Of a DNA stretch of 64,000 bases, positions 43,804 through 54,655 are shown piece after piece. Origin of the DNA: Orobanche coerulescens (Eukaryota > Streptophyta > Magnoliopsida > Lamiales > Orobanchaceae); NCBI GenBank assembly GCA_033398695.1, contig CM065801.1, positions 46,882,358 to 46,946,357 of the forward strand. Reading direction: 5' to 3'. The notes under the pieces were generated by a model. The model saw nothing but the letters and a program-made list of their open reading frames with translations, was not told the origin of the DNA and searched no databases. Positions within the stretch are counted from its first letter, which is position 1. Each line of letters begins with the position of its first letter. Both the position numbers and the translations under genes were made by a program.

Positions 43804-44706
43804 TTGGAAAACAACACTTTTAATCTTTCCATAGAACAACTACAGCTTGTCAAGCCACAAGCAGAAAAACATTCTTTTGTCAATATTTTTAAGGAGTGGA
43901 AAACTCTTAAAACCATGACCTTTTCAAATTTTCAAATTTTTATTGAAACTAGTGGTTGGGATTACCCCCAAGCCACGGAGGATGTCCTGACTGATTTTTG
44001 CAAGGAGTCAGACTTAACCTTACTCCTCCAGGATAACTGGTTCATGTCTCACTTTGAGACTAACATGGACCATTTTATCCATTCTATAATGTTGAGTGTT
44101 TTTGATGGTACTTTTGGAGAAGAGGAGGAAGAGAAAGAAGAAAAGGAGATTAGAATAGAAGAAGTTGATGAAGAGAATGAAATTATCAACTTGGTTGAGG
44201 AGGATGAAGAAGCAAAAGAAGAACAAGAAGAAAACATACCAGTTGAAAAGGAGACAGAGGAAATTGAAAAAACAGAAGAAGTGGAAGATGAGGAAGATGA
44301 AGAAGAAGGAGAAGAAGTGGAGCAAGAAAAAGAAGAAGAAAATAAGGATGATGATGATGATGAAGGAGAGAAGGAAAAAGATGATGCTAAGGATGATGAT
44401 GATGATGATCATGATGATGGAGGTGAAGGAGGAGCTGGTGTGGCGGCCGGAGAAGAGAGAGAAAAAGATGAGGAGAAAGAAAAAGAGAAATCGATGAAGA
44501 AGAAGGGAAAGAGGAAGAAAGAGAAAAGGAGCCGGAGAAGGAGCCAGAGCCTACCAACGAAGGCTGCAGATAGGATTGTTGTGCCTCCCCGGTACACCAG
44601 GCTAGATGCAGAGCCGGCAGAGGACTCAAGGTCGGGCACCCCAGAGAAGACTCTATCGACCTCCCTGCTGCAGACAGAGCCTGCAGTCGAGTGGCTCCCT
44701 TGCTGA
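43804..44706 (+). CDS. Copia extra 3' ORF 2 (very acidic, unknown)
   Basis: This open frame of 300 codons has a globular start (HSFVNIFKEWKTLKTMTFSN, NMDHFIHSIMLSVFDGTFGE). From about residue 105 to 230 it is dominated by Glu and Asp with scattered Lys (44115-44430). A Lys/Arg-rich patch follows near 44490-44550, then a Pro/Ser-rich end. It lies 116 bases after ORF 1 in a different frame and probably belonged to the same long ORF. The purine-only low complexity on the coding strand makes it prone to indels. Confidence 0.5.
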   Translation: MENNTFNLSIEQLQLVKPQAEKHSFVNIFKEWKTLKTMTFSNFQIFIETSGWDYPQATEDVLTDFCKESDLTLLLQDNWFMSHFETNMDHFIHSIMLSVFDGTFGEEEEEKEEKEIRIEEVDEENEIINLVEEDEEAKEEQEENIPVEKETEEIEKTEEVEDEEDEEEGEEVEQEKEEENKDDDDDEGEKEKDDAKDDDDDDHDDGGEGGAGVAAGEEREKDEEKEKEKSMKKKGKRKKEKRSRRRSQSLPTKAADRIVVPPRYTRLDAEPAEDSRSGTPEKTLSTSLLQTEPAVEWLPC

Positions 44707-44793
44707 AGGCTCGGAGAACACTCCCATCGCCTCGATTATCTCCCAACATGATCGAGCCGATCAAGCGATTGTCGAGACACCCTTGGGGAGTCA

Positions 44794-45618
44794 TTGTCAA
44801 CACAGTCACTCCCGACCTTCAATGAGATAAATGCCAAGATTGATACCTTGCAAAGTCGATCCTCACCTCCTCCTCCTACAAACAGCAGAATGCCTTTTGG
44901 CATGTCTGACTGGATGAGCCGCATGGAGCAACAATTAACAACCCTCATTGATGCTGGCAAAAAGGGGGAAGAGAGGATTCAGGGGGAAGGGAGAGAATTC
45001 AGAAGTAAGAAAAAGCAGGATGTTCCCCAGCTTGAAGGACCATCTAGCCTGAAGAGACAAATTGTAGAAGAAGAAGACAAGGCTGACCAGCCTGAAGGGA
45101 AGCGCAGAAGGACCAGAGGCGGCTTCGAACCTACTCTTGAGTGGGAAGGTCTGGAGCTATGGTATGTGGAAGATTTCTGCCCACTTGAAGCTATTGAATT
45201 TTGGGGAGCTGCTAGGAAGAAGTTCATCAGAGACTTTTATGTCTGGGAACTTCTTCAGGATGACAAACTCTCCCCACAGGAGATTTTCATCAACTGGATG
45301 GAAGCAGTTCATCCCAAGCTTTGGGCTATTCTAAAGAAGCATGCAAAAGAACAAAAAGCTTTTCCCATGATCCCTAAATTCAGAGCTGAAGAAGCACCAG
45401 TCCGCATGGATGGTGAACTTGATGAACTAAAACTCCAGGAGGAAATCAAGCGAGTCTGCCTTGAAAACAAATTCAGATCGCAGGAGGAGCAGGACTTCGC
45501 AGCCCTAGTGGTGAAAAGGAAGTATGGCCTTGCTCCAGTCAAGGTAAGACCCATTGGAGCCAAACCATTCAGACCTGCCAAGCAGCCTGTTCGCAGAGGC
45601 AGAGGAAGAGGCAGATGA
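44794..45618 (+). CDS. Copia extra 3' ORF 3 (C-terminal part, unknown)
   Basis: This open frame of 274 codons starts MSTQSLPTFNEINAKIDTLQ and contains LEWEGLELWYVEDFCPLEAI and FIRDFYVWELLQDDKLSPQE. It ends in Arg/Gly repeats (RRGRGRGR) directly before the stop at 45616-45618. Proline and charged residues dominate outside the central helical part. It has the same frame as ORF 2, with stops between them. It is likely the C-terminus of one ~990-codon extra ORF. The basic RGR tail could bind nucleic acid (inference). Confidence 0.55.
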   Translation: MSTQSLPTFNEINAKIDTLQSRSSPPPPTNSRMPFGMSDWMSRMEQQLTTLIDAGKKGEERIQGEGREFRSKKKQDVPQLEGPSSLKRQIVEEEDKADQPEGKRRRTRGGFEPTLEWEGLELWYVEDFCPLEAIEFWGAARKKFIRDFYVWELLQDDKLSPQEIFINWMEAVHPKLWAILKKHAKEQKAFPMIPKFRAEEAPVRMDGELDELKLQEEIKRVCLENKFRSQEEQDFAALVVKRKYGLAPVKVRPIGAKPFRPAKQPVRRGRGRGR

Positions 45619-45844
45619 CCTTTTATATATATTTTTTTACTACTTGTAATTTTATTTTTCTGTACTTAAACATTCTTGTATAATTTCTATGATAAAGTCA
45701 GAAAACTTTTATGAACAGTCTGTTGAATGACAATTTTCCAGTTGTCTCAATATTAGACTGATTTCAGTTTTGTCTTGCACTTAAGTGCAGACTTGGCCAT
45801 TTGATTTCTTACTTAGTTTTGCCATCATCAAAATAGGGGGAATT
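45619..45844 (+). other. Copia 3' UTR and polypurine tract
   Basis: A short T-rich 3' UTR ends in catcaaaataggggg, then aattt, and the 3' LTR at 45845. The purine run is the plus-strand primer. Confidence 0.7.
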
Positions 45845-47251
45845 TGTTAGGAATACTTGTTAGATTTTGATGATGTCATTAATTTAAAATCAAATGTTTA
45901 TTTATTGGCGAAATGTAAGGAAGAACCAAATGAGTATCTTCCATAGGCCAAAATGTGTTAAGTATAAAATTGGCAAAATGTAAAGAAGAACCATATGAGT
46001 ATCTTCTATAGGCCAAAGTTAGTTAGGCTGAAAAACGGCTAAGTACTAAAGTACGTCTAGTCTATCGTAGAAGTACAAACCTAACTCCAATCGAGTAGCC
46101 CCAGTCAACTAAAATTTATCGAGAAGTTTGACCAGATCTGCACTGAGGAACCTCGGGAAGTCACCCGATCGGACAAGTCTCAAACAAGATATAAATGAGA
46201 CGACTTACTCCGCAGAGAAGTAAGCCGCACATCAGTCTACTCAACTACTGACCTAGTACTCCAAGTCCACGTCGATGCTTTGAAAAGTCAAATATTACGG
46301 AAAGCTCACATGCAACGTGAAGGGACAAATTGGAGTGATTCCCGAAGAGATATGATTTATTTAAATCATCCCGACCCACCGTGAAGACGTTAATCCTTTT
46401 ATATTCAAAAGATTCGCGCTCACATGCGAAGTCATCACAACGATCGGAAGATGAAATTAAATAATGGGAATCCAAATTTGCAACGCTCGTAAAAGATTAA
46501 ACAATGAAGTCTCTCTCCAACGGACGGATTTGTTCAGATTTGCAACGGCTACAAGGAAGAAGCTCAGAGATCGTGATCTATATATATCCAGAGATTTGAA
46601 ACTGAGCAATTAACCGGTGCGAACATATACTCTAAGCGATCAAAGCAAACAAAGCAATCCTAAGCAAACAAATAGCATCGAGAAAAAGAGCAGATCCAAA
46701 AGTTCATATTCAAGGAAGCTCTTTAGTTGAGAAGACAAACACTCTTGTCTTTAAATCTTGAGTAAGGGGTACTTCATTGGTTGAAGTAGCGGATCAGAAG
46801 GCATCCGAGGATCGAGGATCAAGAGGTGCAAGGCCAAGTTTGTGTACAACGGCACGGAATTCCACCGGTTGGAAGTCGTTGTAGTGTGTAGTGAATCACT
46901 GTAATATTTATCACTGGTTGAGAATTATAGTGAATTCATCTCCAACTGGTTTGGAGAAAAGTGGATTAGTAGAGGATTACCCCACCTCTGAGACCACTAT
47001 AAATTGCCTGTGTTATTTACTGTTTTACTGCATCATACTCTAACTGCTGCATCCATTGTTAAGTGTTTCATTAAGTTAATATATATTCGTCATCAGCTGA
47101 CTTCCGCACATATCCAAGAACAAACGACTCCTAGTCATTTGTTTGATCATCAGCTGAAGAAACTCACTCTTCGAGAAAAAGAGTTTAAGAGTTTCAACAA
47201 GTCTATTCACCCCCCCCTCTAGACTTGTTTCTGGACGACTTGTGACCTACA
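45845..47251 (+). mobile_element. 3' LTR of SIRE-type Copia
   Basis: Same ends as the 5' LTR; TATA box at 46578-46589. Long blocks are identical to the 5' LTR (the first ~190 bases, and most of 46505-46730). Differences cluster in CAG/CTG-rich stretches. Confidence 0.93.
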
Positions 47252-48557
47252 GACCGTGTCTTCTATGACACGGCCGAGCCCCTATCCAGCCTAAATTGCA
47301 TTTCCTGTGCAGTACAACACGGCCGTGTCATGGGATACGGCCGAGTCCGTAGACAGTACACTTTTTCTTCTTTTCAGGGTAATACGACATGGCCATGTCC
47401 CAGGACACGGGCCGTGTCAGTTTTCGGTGCAAGTCATTTTCTTTGACATTTTTGCACTATTTTGAGCCCTTTTCTTGATCCTTTGGCTATAAAAAAAGGG
47501 TGTGGAGACCCTTGGTGGGATATTCCGATTTAGTTGAAGACATTTAGGTGTGAAAAACACATGATTAGGGAGGAAAACACCAAAGAGAGTGGAAAAAGAG
47601 AGATGTTCATCATCTTCTTTGTAATTTCATCTTGAAGAAAAATACATTTTGTGAGTGAATATTATTCCTTGTACCATATTGTTTATGAGCTCTTGAAGGA
47701 AGAACATCAAATCTTCATCGGGAATTCAATTTCGGCATTTACAAGCGAAGTTTCTACCATGTTTTGTTGTACAATTTTCATTATTATTGTTGAAATAATC
47801 ATGAGTAGCTAAACATTTCATATGGGTTTTTAGATTTAGCCACACACATGCTATCGATTGTTAGTTCCTTTTGATTTTCCGGGTAAAAGTTTGGGATTAT
47901 TCCTCCTTGTTTGTTCTTCGTATAAGAACTTTTGATTTAGATCATCAACCCTATTTCTTAGTTGTTATTATTATTCAAATCGCGGGTTTTTGTCGGTGTT
48001 CGCCATCAAACGACCCGATAGAAGCGATTGTGAATGTTCAAAAACCTTTTTCAGCGATCTTTTAGCAAATTACCCCATCAAAAGTAATAGCTAGTCGATT
48101 GTTAGTAGAGATTCGTCCCCATCAAAAGAGTGTCTCTTATTTTCGTTAAGAACAATCGTGATTTTTAGAATTACCGCCATCAAACGGATTTCTTTTAATC
48201 GTGAGCAATCGATAATTTCAAACCTTATTTATTTGAGTATCGGAACTAATAATTGATTACGTGTGTGTCGGTGACTCTAAATTCCCATATCAATCTCATT
48301 ATTGTTATCTCTCAATTATCCGACAATTAATTTGGTGTTGTTATCGCTTAGTTTATTTTAATTTTATGCGTTATTAATTGTAATCCTATCAAACCAATGA
48401 TGTATTTTAATTTACTTTACTTTTGTTCATTCGACTATTTGCCGAACATTATGGAACTTTAAACCGTTTCCAATTCCTCGAGAGATCGACCTCGGAGTTA
48501 CTTGCCGCTTCCTACAAAAGCGATTCGTACACTTGCGAGTTTATAATTTGTTCATCA
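47252..48557 (+). mobile_element. 3' LTR of Athila copy B, second part
   Basis: Resumes at the duplicated GACCG (47252-47256). It holds the rest of the minisatellite, a TATA box at 47487-47497, and ends TTCATCA at 48557. Without the Copia and one GACCG copy the LTR is about 1803 bp. Confidence 0.93.
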
Positions 48558-51290
48558 ATGCCACAATTCAAAACACATACGTGGTTAAGCGTGGATAGCA
48601 TCAGAGATCATGACCCCTCAAAAGCTCCGTCGGACCATCCCCGGAGTGGTTAACCCAAAAGATGTTCATCGATCCGCCTAAGGCCACAGACCCCCCTAGA
48701 GGACTAATCGGTCCATCCTTGGGTGAATATATACTCACATATACGATGCATCACTTTTAAATACAGAAGAACCTATAATCATATATAAATACTTGTCTTT
48801 GAGATATCATCGTTAGGGGTGGTAAATGGATATCCAAAGACGGTCGGTCCTCGAATGAATTTCAGCCCCTAAACATGATGCATGGAACACGATTAACAAC
48901 GATACGAATGTATTCAAATGGAAAGACACCTGAAATCCGCCTATGATTCACCCTATTCTAATTTCATACACGTAGAGATTCGCAACCACCCAAATCCCAT
49001 CGAATCCGCGTCACACCCGAAAATAGAAACTCAAGGATGTTGATTGAGAAACTCAAGGATGTTGATGAAACCACTCAATTATCTGCACTACGTCCGAAAC
49101 TAACATGCGATCGAGCACTTACGTAGAGTCTCAAAATATGAACTCGAACATTAAACAAGCTCCGACAAACATCAAGTCGGAAATCAAGAAAACAAGCTCC
49201 AACGGCCATAATTACAATAATGAAGAAAGTAGTGAATTCACAAATATTACTAACTAACCACAAAACTAGACCGAACCATGATGCGTTAAAATAGACCATG
49301 TCATAAAAATTACAACAATTACAAGTGGATAGCTAAAATCGGTACGAAAAATAAAAAATGCGGATATTACAATTCTTTTATACAATGAGTGTATTGCCTA
49401 TTATAAACTCATCATGTTGCTTACCATATGAATACATGCCTTTTTCCAGCTAAAATAAATAGCAATTTTTTAATATTTTTCAGGGCCATTATTCTACGAG
49501 TATAATGCTAATGTACACCACTTCTATTGTTATTTATACCTTATATTGTTGTAAATTATCTTGACAAAAATATTTAATTTCACTAACATGATGAACCAAA
49601 CTTTTTCAGTGCTTTATATAGTCACTATGTTGCTTATATGGACAGATTACACTACTACTTTTATAAGAATATACTGCTTCTTATGTTCCAAACTTCTTTT
49701 AAATTTATAATAATTTTTATTTTATATTTATAGGTATGAAGAATGCATCTTAAATTATAGATCATGAAGAGAAAATTAATTTAATATACTTTCCATCAAA
49801 AACAGATAACAAATAAATACATTATTTTATTTGAAATAAAAATAATTTCTTTGTGAGATTACATTACTACCCTTCAATTTCAAATCTTGGTGCCACATCT
49901 TTTCTTTTTTTTTTTTGTGTCATGCAATCTCAAATAATTAATGGTCTTGACTGATTCTTAGTTCTCACATTATAGATGGCTCCTACAAAATCATATGTAG
50001 ATGTATGTGTGTGCGCGCGCGTGTGAGCATAACTGTGGAAGATTGTGTATTATTTTGATTATCACTTATCAGTTTGAGTGGTTTCATATTTGTGAAACTG
50101 TGTTGATTGATGTTTGTGCGACCTTGTTGGGTCGGTATTTGTGTAATCATGATTGATCGGGACTTGCATGGTTGATGAATATTTCGTGAATGTTGAGACG
50201 GCTGGTGCATTGATGATTGTAGTGATTTGAATTTTGTGACGAAATGCTTTCCTTGACTTGTCATATTCGGTATTGATGAGGGCGGGGTTGTATACGTCGA
50301 TGATGTGTCATGAGCATTATGCGGCTCCTGCAGTGGATATATAGCCATGTGCATCACCATGATCACGATCAGGGATCGGCTTCCCAATGTGAGTGTTCGT
50401 CCGCATGATAGCATGTTCAAGGCGTAGCCAGTAGAGAGGAGTGTGTAACATCCTAATTTTTAATAAGGGAAAAAATCAAATACTTTTTGAAGTAAAAATA
50501 TCCTCCAGTAGATAATGATTTTAAATACCAGAAATGAATAAAATAGCACCATAAGTAAAAATCCTAATCGCAACATACTCAAACTAATGATAAGACAAAT
50601 ACGCAAAAATGAAAATACTAAAGGAGATTTAGGAGTTCAAATAAGGTTTGAAAATTAAATGAAGACTTTTAAGCATGTTATTATTATTATTGTTACTAGC
50701 ATCCACGCTCATCTCTGATTTCACCTAACCTCCAAGGAAAAAATATAAAAGTGGTGAGCTTTTAACAACTCAATGAGAAATAGCAGTTTATAAATATTTC
50801 TAATCATATGGTGTCAAGGGTCTCCTCAAGGATCCTTAGACCCCGACATCACGAGTAATGCCCCCAATGAATCATACATCTTCCATCTTATATCTTCTAT
50901 TTTACTGTCATGTTACTCTATGTGAACATAGTAATTGTAATATTCGTACTACTATGTATATTTTCATTTGTAATTTTAGTAAGATGAGTATTGCTTTTTC
51001 TTTAGTGTCACTCGGTCGGATATAACCCTTATTTAACAGTTTGTCCGACTATTTCTTTCGTTCCTGTATTTCTCATGGAGCCACGTGGTACAATATCCTT
51101 GAAATCGACGCTACATTCGGCTCTAGCTCAATAGGTAACTCAATCCTTCACTACTGTGGCAGCCTTGGAAAATCAAATGGAACTACACCCGGATACTCAT
51201 TCACGACTAGGATGGACGATAACTGAATTCCACCATCTTCGACTTTCATTACATAGCATTAGTAACCAATACATCATTGTCTCAACAATT
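48558..51290. other. AT-rich non-coding stretch, unit 2
   Basis: Counterpart of 11063-13794 with the same chance open frames. The alternating GT/GC tract is at about 50001-50026. No gene is supported. Confidence 0.6.
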
Positions 51291-51790
51291 TCATCGCCTT
51301 GATAGCCCTGATAATCTTCCAAGAGAAACGTGGTTCTGCCTTTCGAATACATGCTCGGTACTGTCACTAGAAATTACTAAAATGATATTCTTTATCTTCA
51401 TAGCCCTGATAATCTTCCCATAGACATGCTCGGTACCGTCACTAGAAATTACTAAAATGATATTCTTTATGTAATCCATAAAAGCTTCATGTTGATTTAA
51501 CCAGTCATCAACAAGGATTACATCCTCGTCGTGCATATTAATAACAATCAAGTCTGAAGGTCAATCCATGTTTCCAATTTGATCTCACAATCACCAATAA
51601 TCCTATACACTTTTGGCATACCCACCACAAAGGGCTCACAAGAAGACATACCATTGAAGTTTAGTCGATGCACACATGACCAAGATATACGAGAATATGT
51701 GGCTCCCGAATCAAATAAAACATCTACACGGTGATAATGAATATGAGCAATACATGTGGGTGGTTGTGGTTGTACCATGCTCATCGGCAT
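51291..51790 (-). pseudogene. Gypsy gag-pol fragment with retropepsin motif, unit 2
   Basis: As in unit 1 but with the active-site motif VLFDSGATYSRI intact. The unit 1 change to Leu is a TCG to TTG (CpG) transition. The frame is interrupted by the same ~100-bp internal duplication, so the break predates the split of the units. Confidence 0.6.
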
Positions 51791-52249
51791 GCCTCATCTC
51801 ATAAATACGAGTAAGGGCTGATTCAAAAGTGAGTGCTCCTGCGCGTTCAGACTATCCTTTGCCTTGATTGTGGCCAGTATTTGGGGAAAGGTGACCAATC
51901 GATGGTTGTTGGTTCACACTCGACTCTCTCCTAGCTGGAATTAAATGTTGTGTCTTCGTGATTCTCATGACTGCCTCATAATTTGTAGCGATGTCGTAAG
52001 CACGACGAGAATTACCCTACTCATGGTCTGGAATTAGCTACAGTTGTATTCACATTGAAGATATAAAGGCACTATCTGTATGATTCTTCATGGCGAATAT
52101 ATAATGAACATAAGAGTTCGAAGTATATTGTCATGCAAAAGGAACTTAACTTGTGCTAACGGAGATGGTTATAATTTATTAGCGATTGTGATCTCGAGAT
52201 TCTTTACCATCCTGATAAACCTAATGCTGTCACGGATATGAATTAGGAC

Positions 52250-52553
52250 GATGGAGTTTTACATTTCAGGACAGACTTTGTGTTCCAAATAATGTCGAGC
52301 TCAAGTAGACAATCTCAAATGAAACACATTCTATGACATACTCGATTCATCAAGGTACGATTAAAATGTATAAATATCTAAAAAATAACTATTAGTGGCC
52401 CAACATCAAGAAGGGAGTTGCGGAATTTATCTCGAGGTGTTTAATTTGTCAACAAGTGAAGATCGAGCAACAGAGACCTGTCCGAATGTTGGAACCGCTT
52501 TCTATTGGGCATAATGGGAATGGAAAGATATGACGGTAGAGTTTGTAGTCAAG
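52250..52553 (+). pseudogene. Chromovirus integrase zinc-binding fragment, unit 2
   Basis: Same fragment as 14755-15055, including the stop before WPNIKKGVAEF and the CLICQQ half of the zinc site. Confidence 0.65.
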
Positions 52554-52706
52554 ATGTCGAGGACTCTTTTTTAACACTCTCACTTTTTATTTCGTTTAGT
52601 TTGGTAGTTGTGTGGTTACCGACTATCTTTTTTTTTTTAATAATTGAGCGATCTTTTAGAATTAAATATTATTGTGTGATATATGCCTTTTTATATGGCG
52701 TTAATT

Positions 52707-53955
52707 TTTTTTGGGTAAAGGGATTTACCCTGGTAAAATTTTATTAATAATGAAAAACAGGCAATATGGCAGAATACCATATTGGCTTTACATGCAAACG
52801 CACCAACTGTGCTTCCAACCTAGACAAACATAAAGGACATGCCCTTTATGTATCAATCAACAGAAGCTAAAAAAGGTCCAACAATAATCAAAAAGACATA
52901 TCCGAATAGGGGACTTTCCAATTCATGAGGACTTCTCGAACATGATCAGTCTTCCGGAAATGAATTGTCATTAGTTTCAAGCGTACAGTAGCCACAATAA
53001 CTTCCACTAGCTGGTCCGAGTTCCGCCTTCTCTTCTTGAAGATTCGACCATTTCGTTCATCCCAAATATAATAAGCAGCTGCCGCAAGGACAAGCTTATC
53101 AATAACACCATTTACAGATTTCTTGGACGAGCGAGACGTCAACCATTCAACAATATGAGTGATTGCCGGTAAAGTCTGATGGATATAGGTTTTATTCCTT
53201 AGAGTATTCCACACATTAAGCGAGTATGTACACTCAAAAAATAAATCTTTGGTGAGATTCTAACGTTGTTCGACACAAAACACACTTCAGCTCATCCAAA
53301 TTAGTACCGCTAGGAACATCCCAAACCCGAAGCCTATCTTGAGTTTTCAGCTTACCAAGAACAACCAGCCACAAATTAAATGCATGTTTAGGGATGCAAT
53401 TCGGAAACCAAATTACCTTTGCCCATGGAACTTCTATACCACGCGGTCTAAGATCTTCCCACACATTTGCAATGCTGAAACGGCACTCCAAGCCCTGAGT
53501 ATTGCGCCAATAAAGAGAGTCCCTTTGCTGCGCATTTAAAGAAGGAGCCAAACAATTTGATAGATTAGGATACTGATCATTCCACGATGTTGGCCACGCC
53601 CAAACATTGTTATGCACAATATCAGCTACTTTCGAAGTCATCAAAAAACCAGCCCGACTAATATCTCTGGGCGAAACAGAGGCAGCAATCGGACTGGCAA
53701 GACAAAAATTATCAAACCAAGCTGACGTATCTAGTCCATTCCCAATTCTATACCAACAAAACTGCCGAATAGAACTTCTTGCTTGTAAAATCTTCCTCCA
53801 ACCCCATGAAATGTTTCCTGATGCCGTCAAATTCCAGAAATTTCGATCTTTAATCCTATACGAATGCACCCACTTAACCCAAAACGAATCTTTGCGCGTG
53901 AGGACAGACCAAATATGGTTTGAAATAAGTGCTTTATTAAACTCAGCAATGCGTC
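52707..53955 (-). mobile_element. 5'-truncated L1-like LINE, present only in unit 2
   Basis: Flanked by the target duplication TTATATGGCGTTAATT (52691-52706 and 53956-53971); the empty site is seen intact in unit 1 near 15196-15211. On the minus strand the 3' end is an A-run preceded by a GGGTAAA/TTTACCC hairpin (52713-52730). Only the end of ORF2 is retained. Confidence 0.9.
52888..53955 (-). pseudogene. LINE ORF2 C-terminus (zinc-binding RT-associated domain)
   Basis: From 53869 downwards it reads NISWGWRKILQARSSIRQFC, LYWRNTQGLECRFSIANVWE, WFPNCIPKHAFNLWLVVLGK and CVLCRTTLESH, the zf-RVT domain found after RT in plant non-LTR elements. A one-base frameshift near 53235 follows; the frame then continues as VWNTLRNKTYIHQ... 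AAAAYYIWDERNGRIFKKRR to a stop at 52888. The RT and endonuclease domains are missing through 5' truncation, typical of LINE insertion. The product is not functional. Confidence 0.85.
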
Positions 53956-54289
53956 TTATATGGCGTTAATTACTAAATGTAGTTTTTGCATTATACGTGT
54001 CCCACTGGCATGTCGAGAATTAAGTTCGGTTTTAATTCCCATTCTTGAAGAATTATACCAAAATTATGAATTGATATCGATTACGATATTTTGGATCTTT
54101 CTCACACTATTAATCTAATTCTATTTCCCTAACCCCATTTTAAAATTGGGCCAATTGGCCCAACACCTCCCAACTTATTTTAGTTTGGTAGTCGTGTGGT
54201 TACCAACTATTTTTTTTTTTTTTTTTATCTCTCGGATGAAGGAGATAAATAAGTTCCTTGACCGCTGGAGTGCGGGTTTCCGGCAACAC

Positions 54290-54655
54290 ATACCCGCATG
54301 TTTTTACCCGAATAGGCCCGATTCGGGTAATAAAATTCGAGTCCGAATCTGGAGTGGGTAGAGAAAATTAAATCGAATCCGATTCGATTCCGGGATATGG
54401 GGTACCCACCCCAAACCCACCTCGATATATATATATATTTAATTTATTAAGTATTGATATTATATATATGTATATATAATATTAATTCGAGAAAAAAAAT
54501 ATTATTCCGCGGGTACCCATTGGGTACCAGAACCGAGCGGGGCGGGTCTGGGGCGGATTCGAAAAAAATTTAGCGAGTCTGGGGCCAATTTTTAACCGCG
54601 GATCCAGGTCTGGGTAGGCAATACCCGGCCCGCCCCGCCCCGTTGCCATCCCTAG
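54290..54655. mobile_element. GC-rich non-autonomous repeat with hAT-like end (unit 2)
   Basis: Counterpart of 15540-15912 with a much shorter (TA)n run at 54424-54440. Same GGGATGGCAACGGGGCGGGG right end on the minus strand. Confidence 0.4.

Larger units (their letters stand above)
35337..47251 (+). mobile_element. SIRE-type Copia retrotransposon, nested in Athila B 3' LTR
   Basis: The element is 11.9 kb with target duplication GACCG. LTRs are 35337-36746 (1410 bp) and 45845-47251 (1407 bp), TGTTAGGAATACTTG...CTACA. The primer site TGGTATCGAGAG is at 36749-36760 (tRNA-Met). A purine tract, aataggggg, lies just before the 3' LTR. Domain order is gag, protease, integrase, RT, RNase H, which is the Copia order. 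About 3 kb of extra ORFs lie between RNase H and the 3' LTR, as in the SIRE/Maximus lineage. It is absent from Athila copy A, so it inserted after the two copies separated. Large parts of the LTRs are identical, consistent with a young insertion. Confidence 0.92.
23581..48557 (+). mobile_element. Athila-type Gypsy retrotransposon, copy B (complete, with nested Copia)
   Basis: The boundaries are supported by the 5-bp duplication ATGCC (23576-23580 and 48558-48562). Components in order: 5' LTR 23581-25382, primer site 25391-25408, gag, protease, RT, RNase H, integrase, minisatellite with internal TATA box, third ORF, 3' UTR, and 3' LTR beginning at 34835. The 3' LTR is split by a SIRE-type Copia (35337-47251). 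Without that insert the element is about 13.1 kb. The tRNA-Asp primer site, the third ORF after pol and the pol motifs support Athila. Several stops and frameshifts make it non-autonomous. Confidence 0.93.

Noticed and set aside
44020..44412. 130-codon minus-strand hydrophobic frame
   Set aside because: Antisense of the acidic GAA/GAT run of Copia ORF 2.
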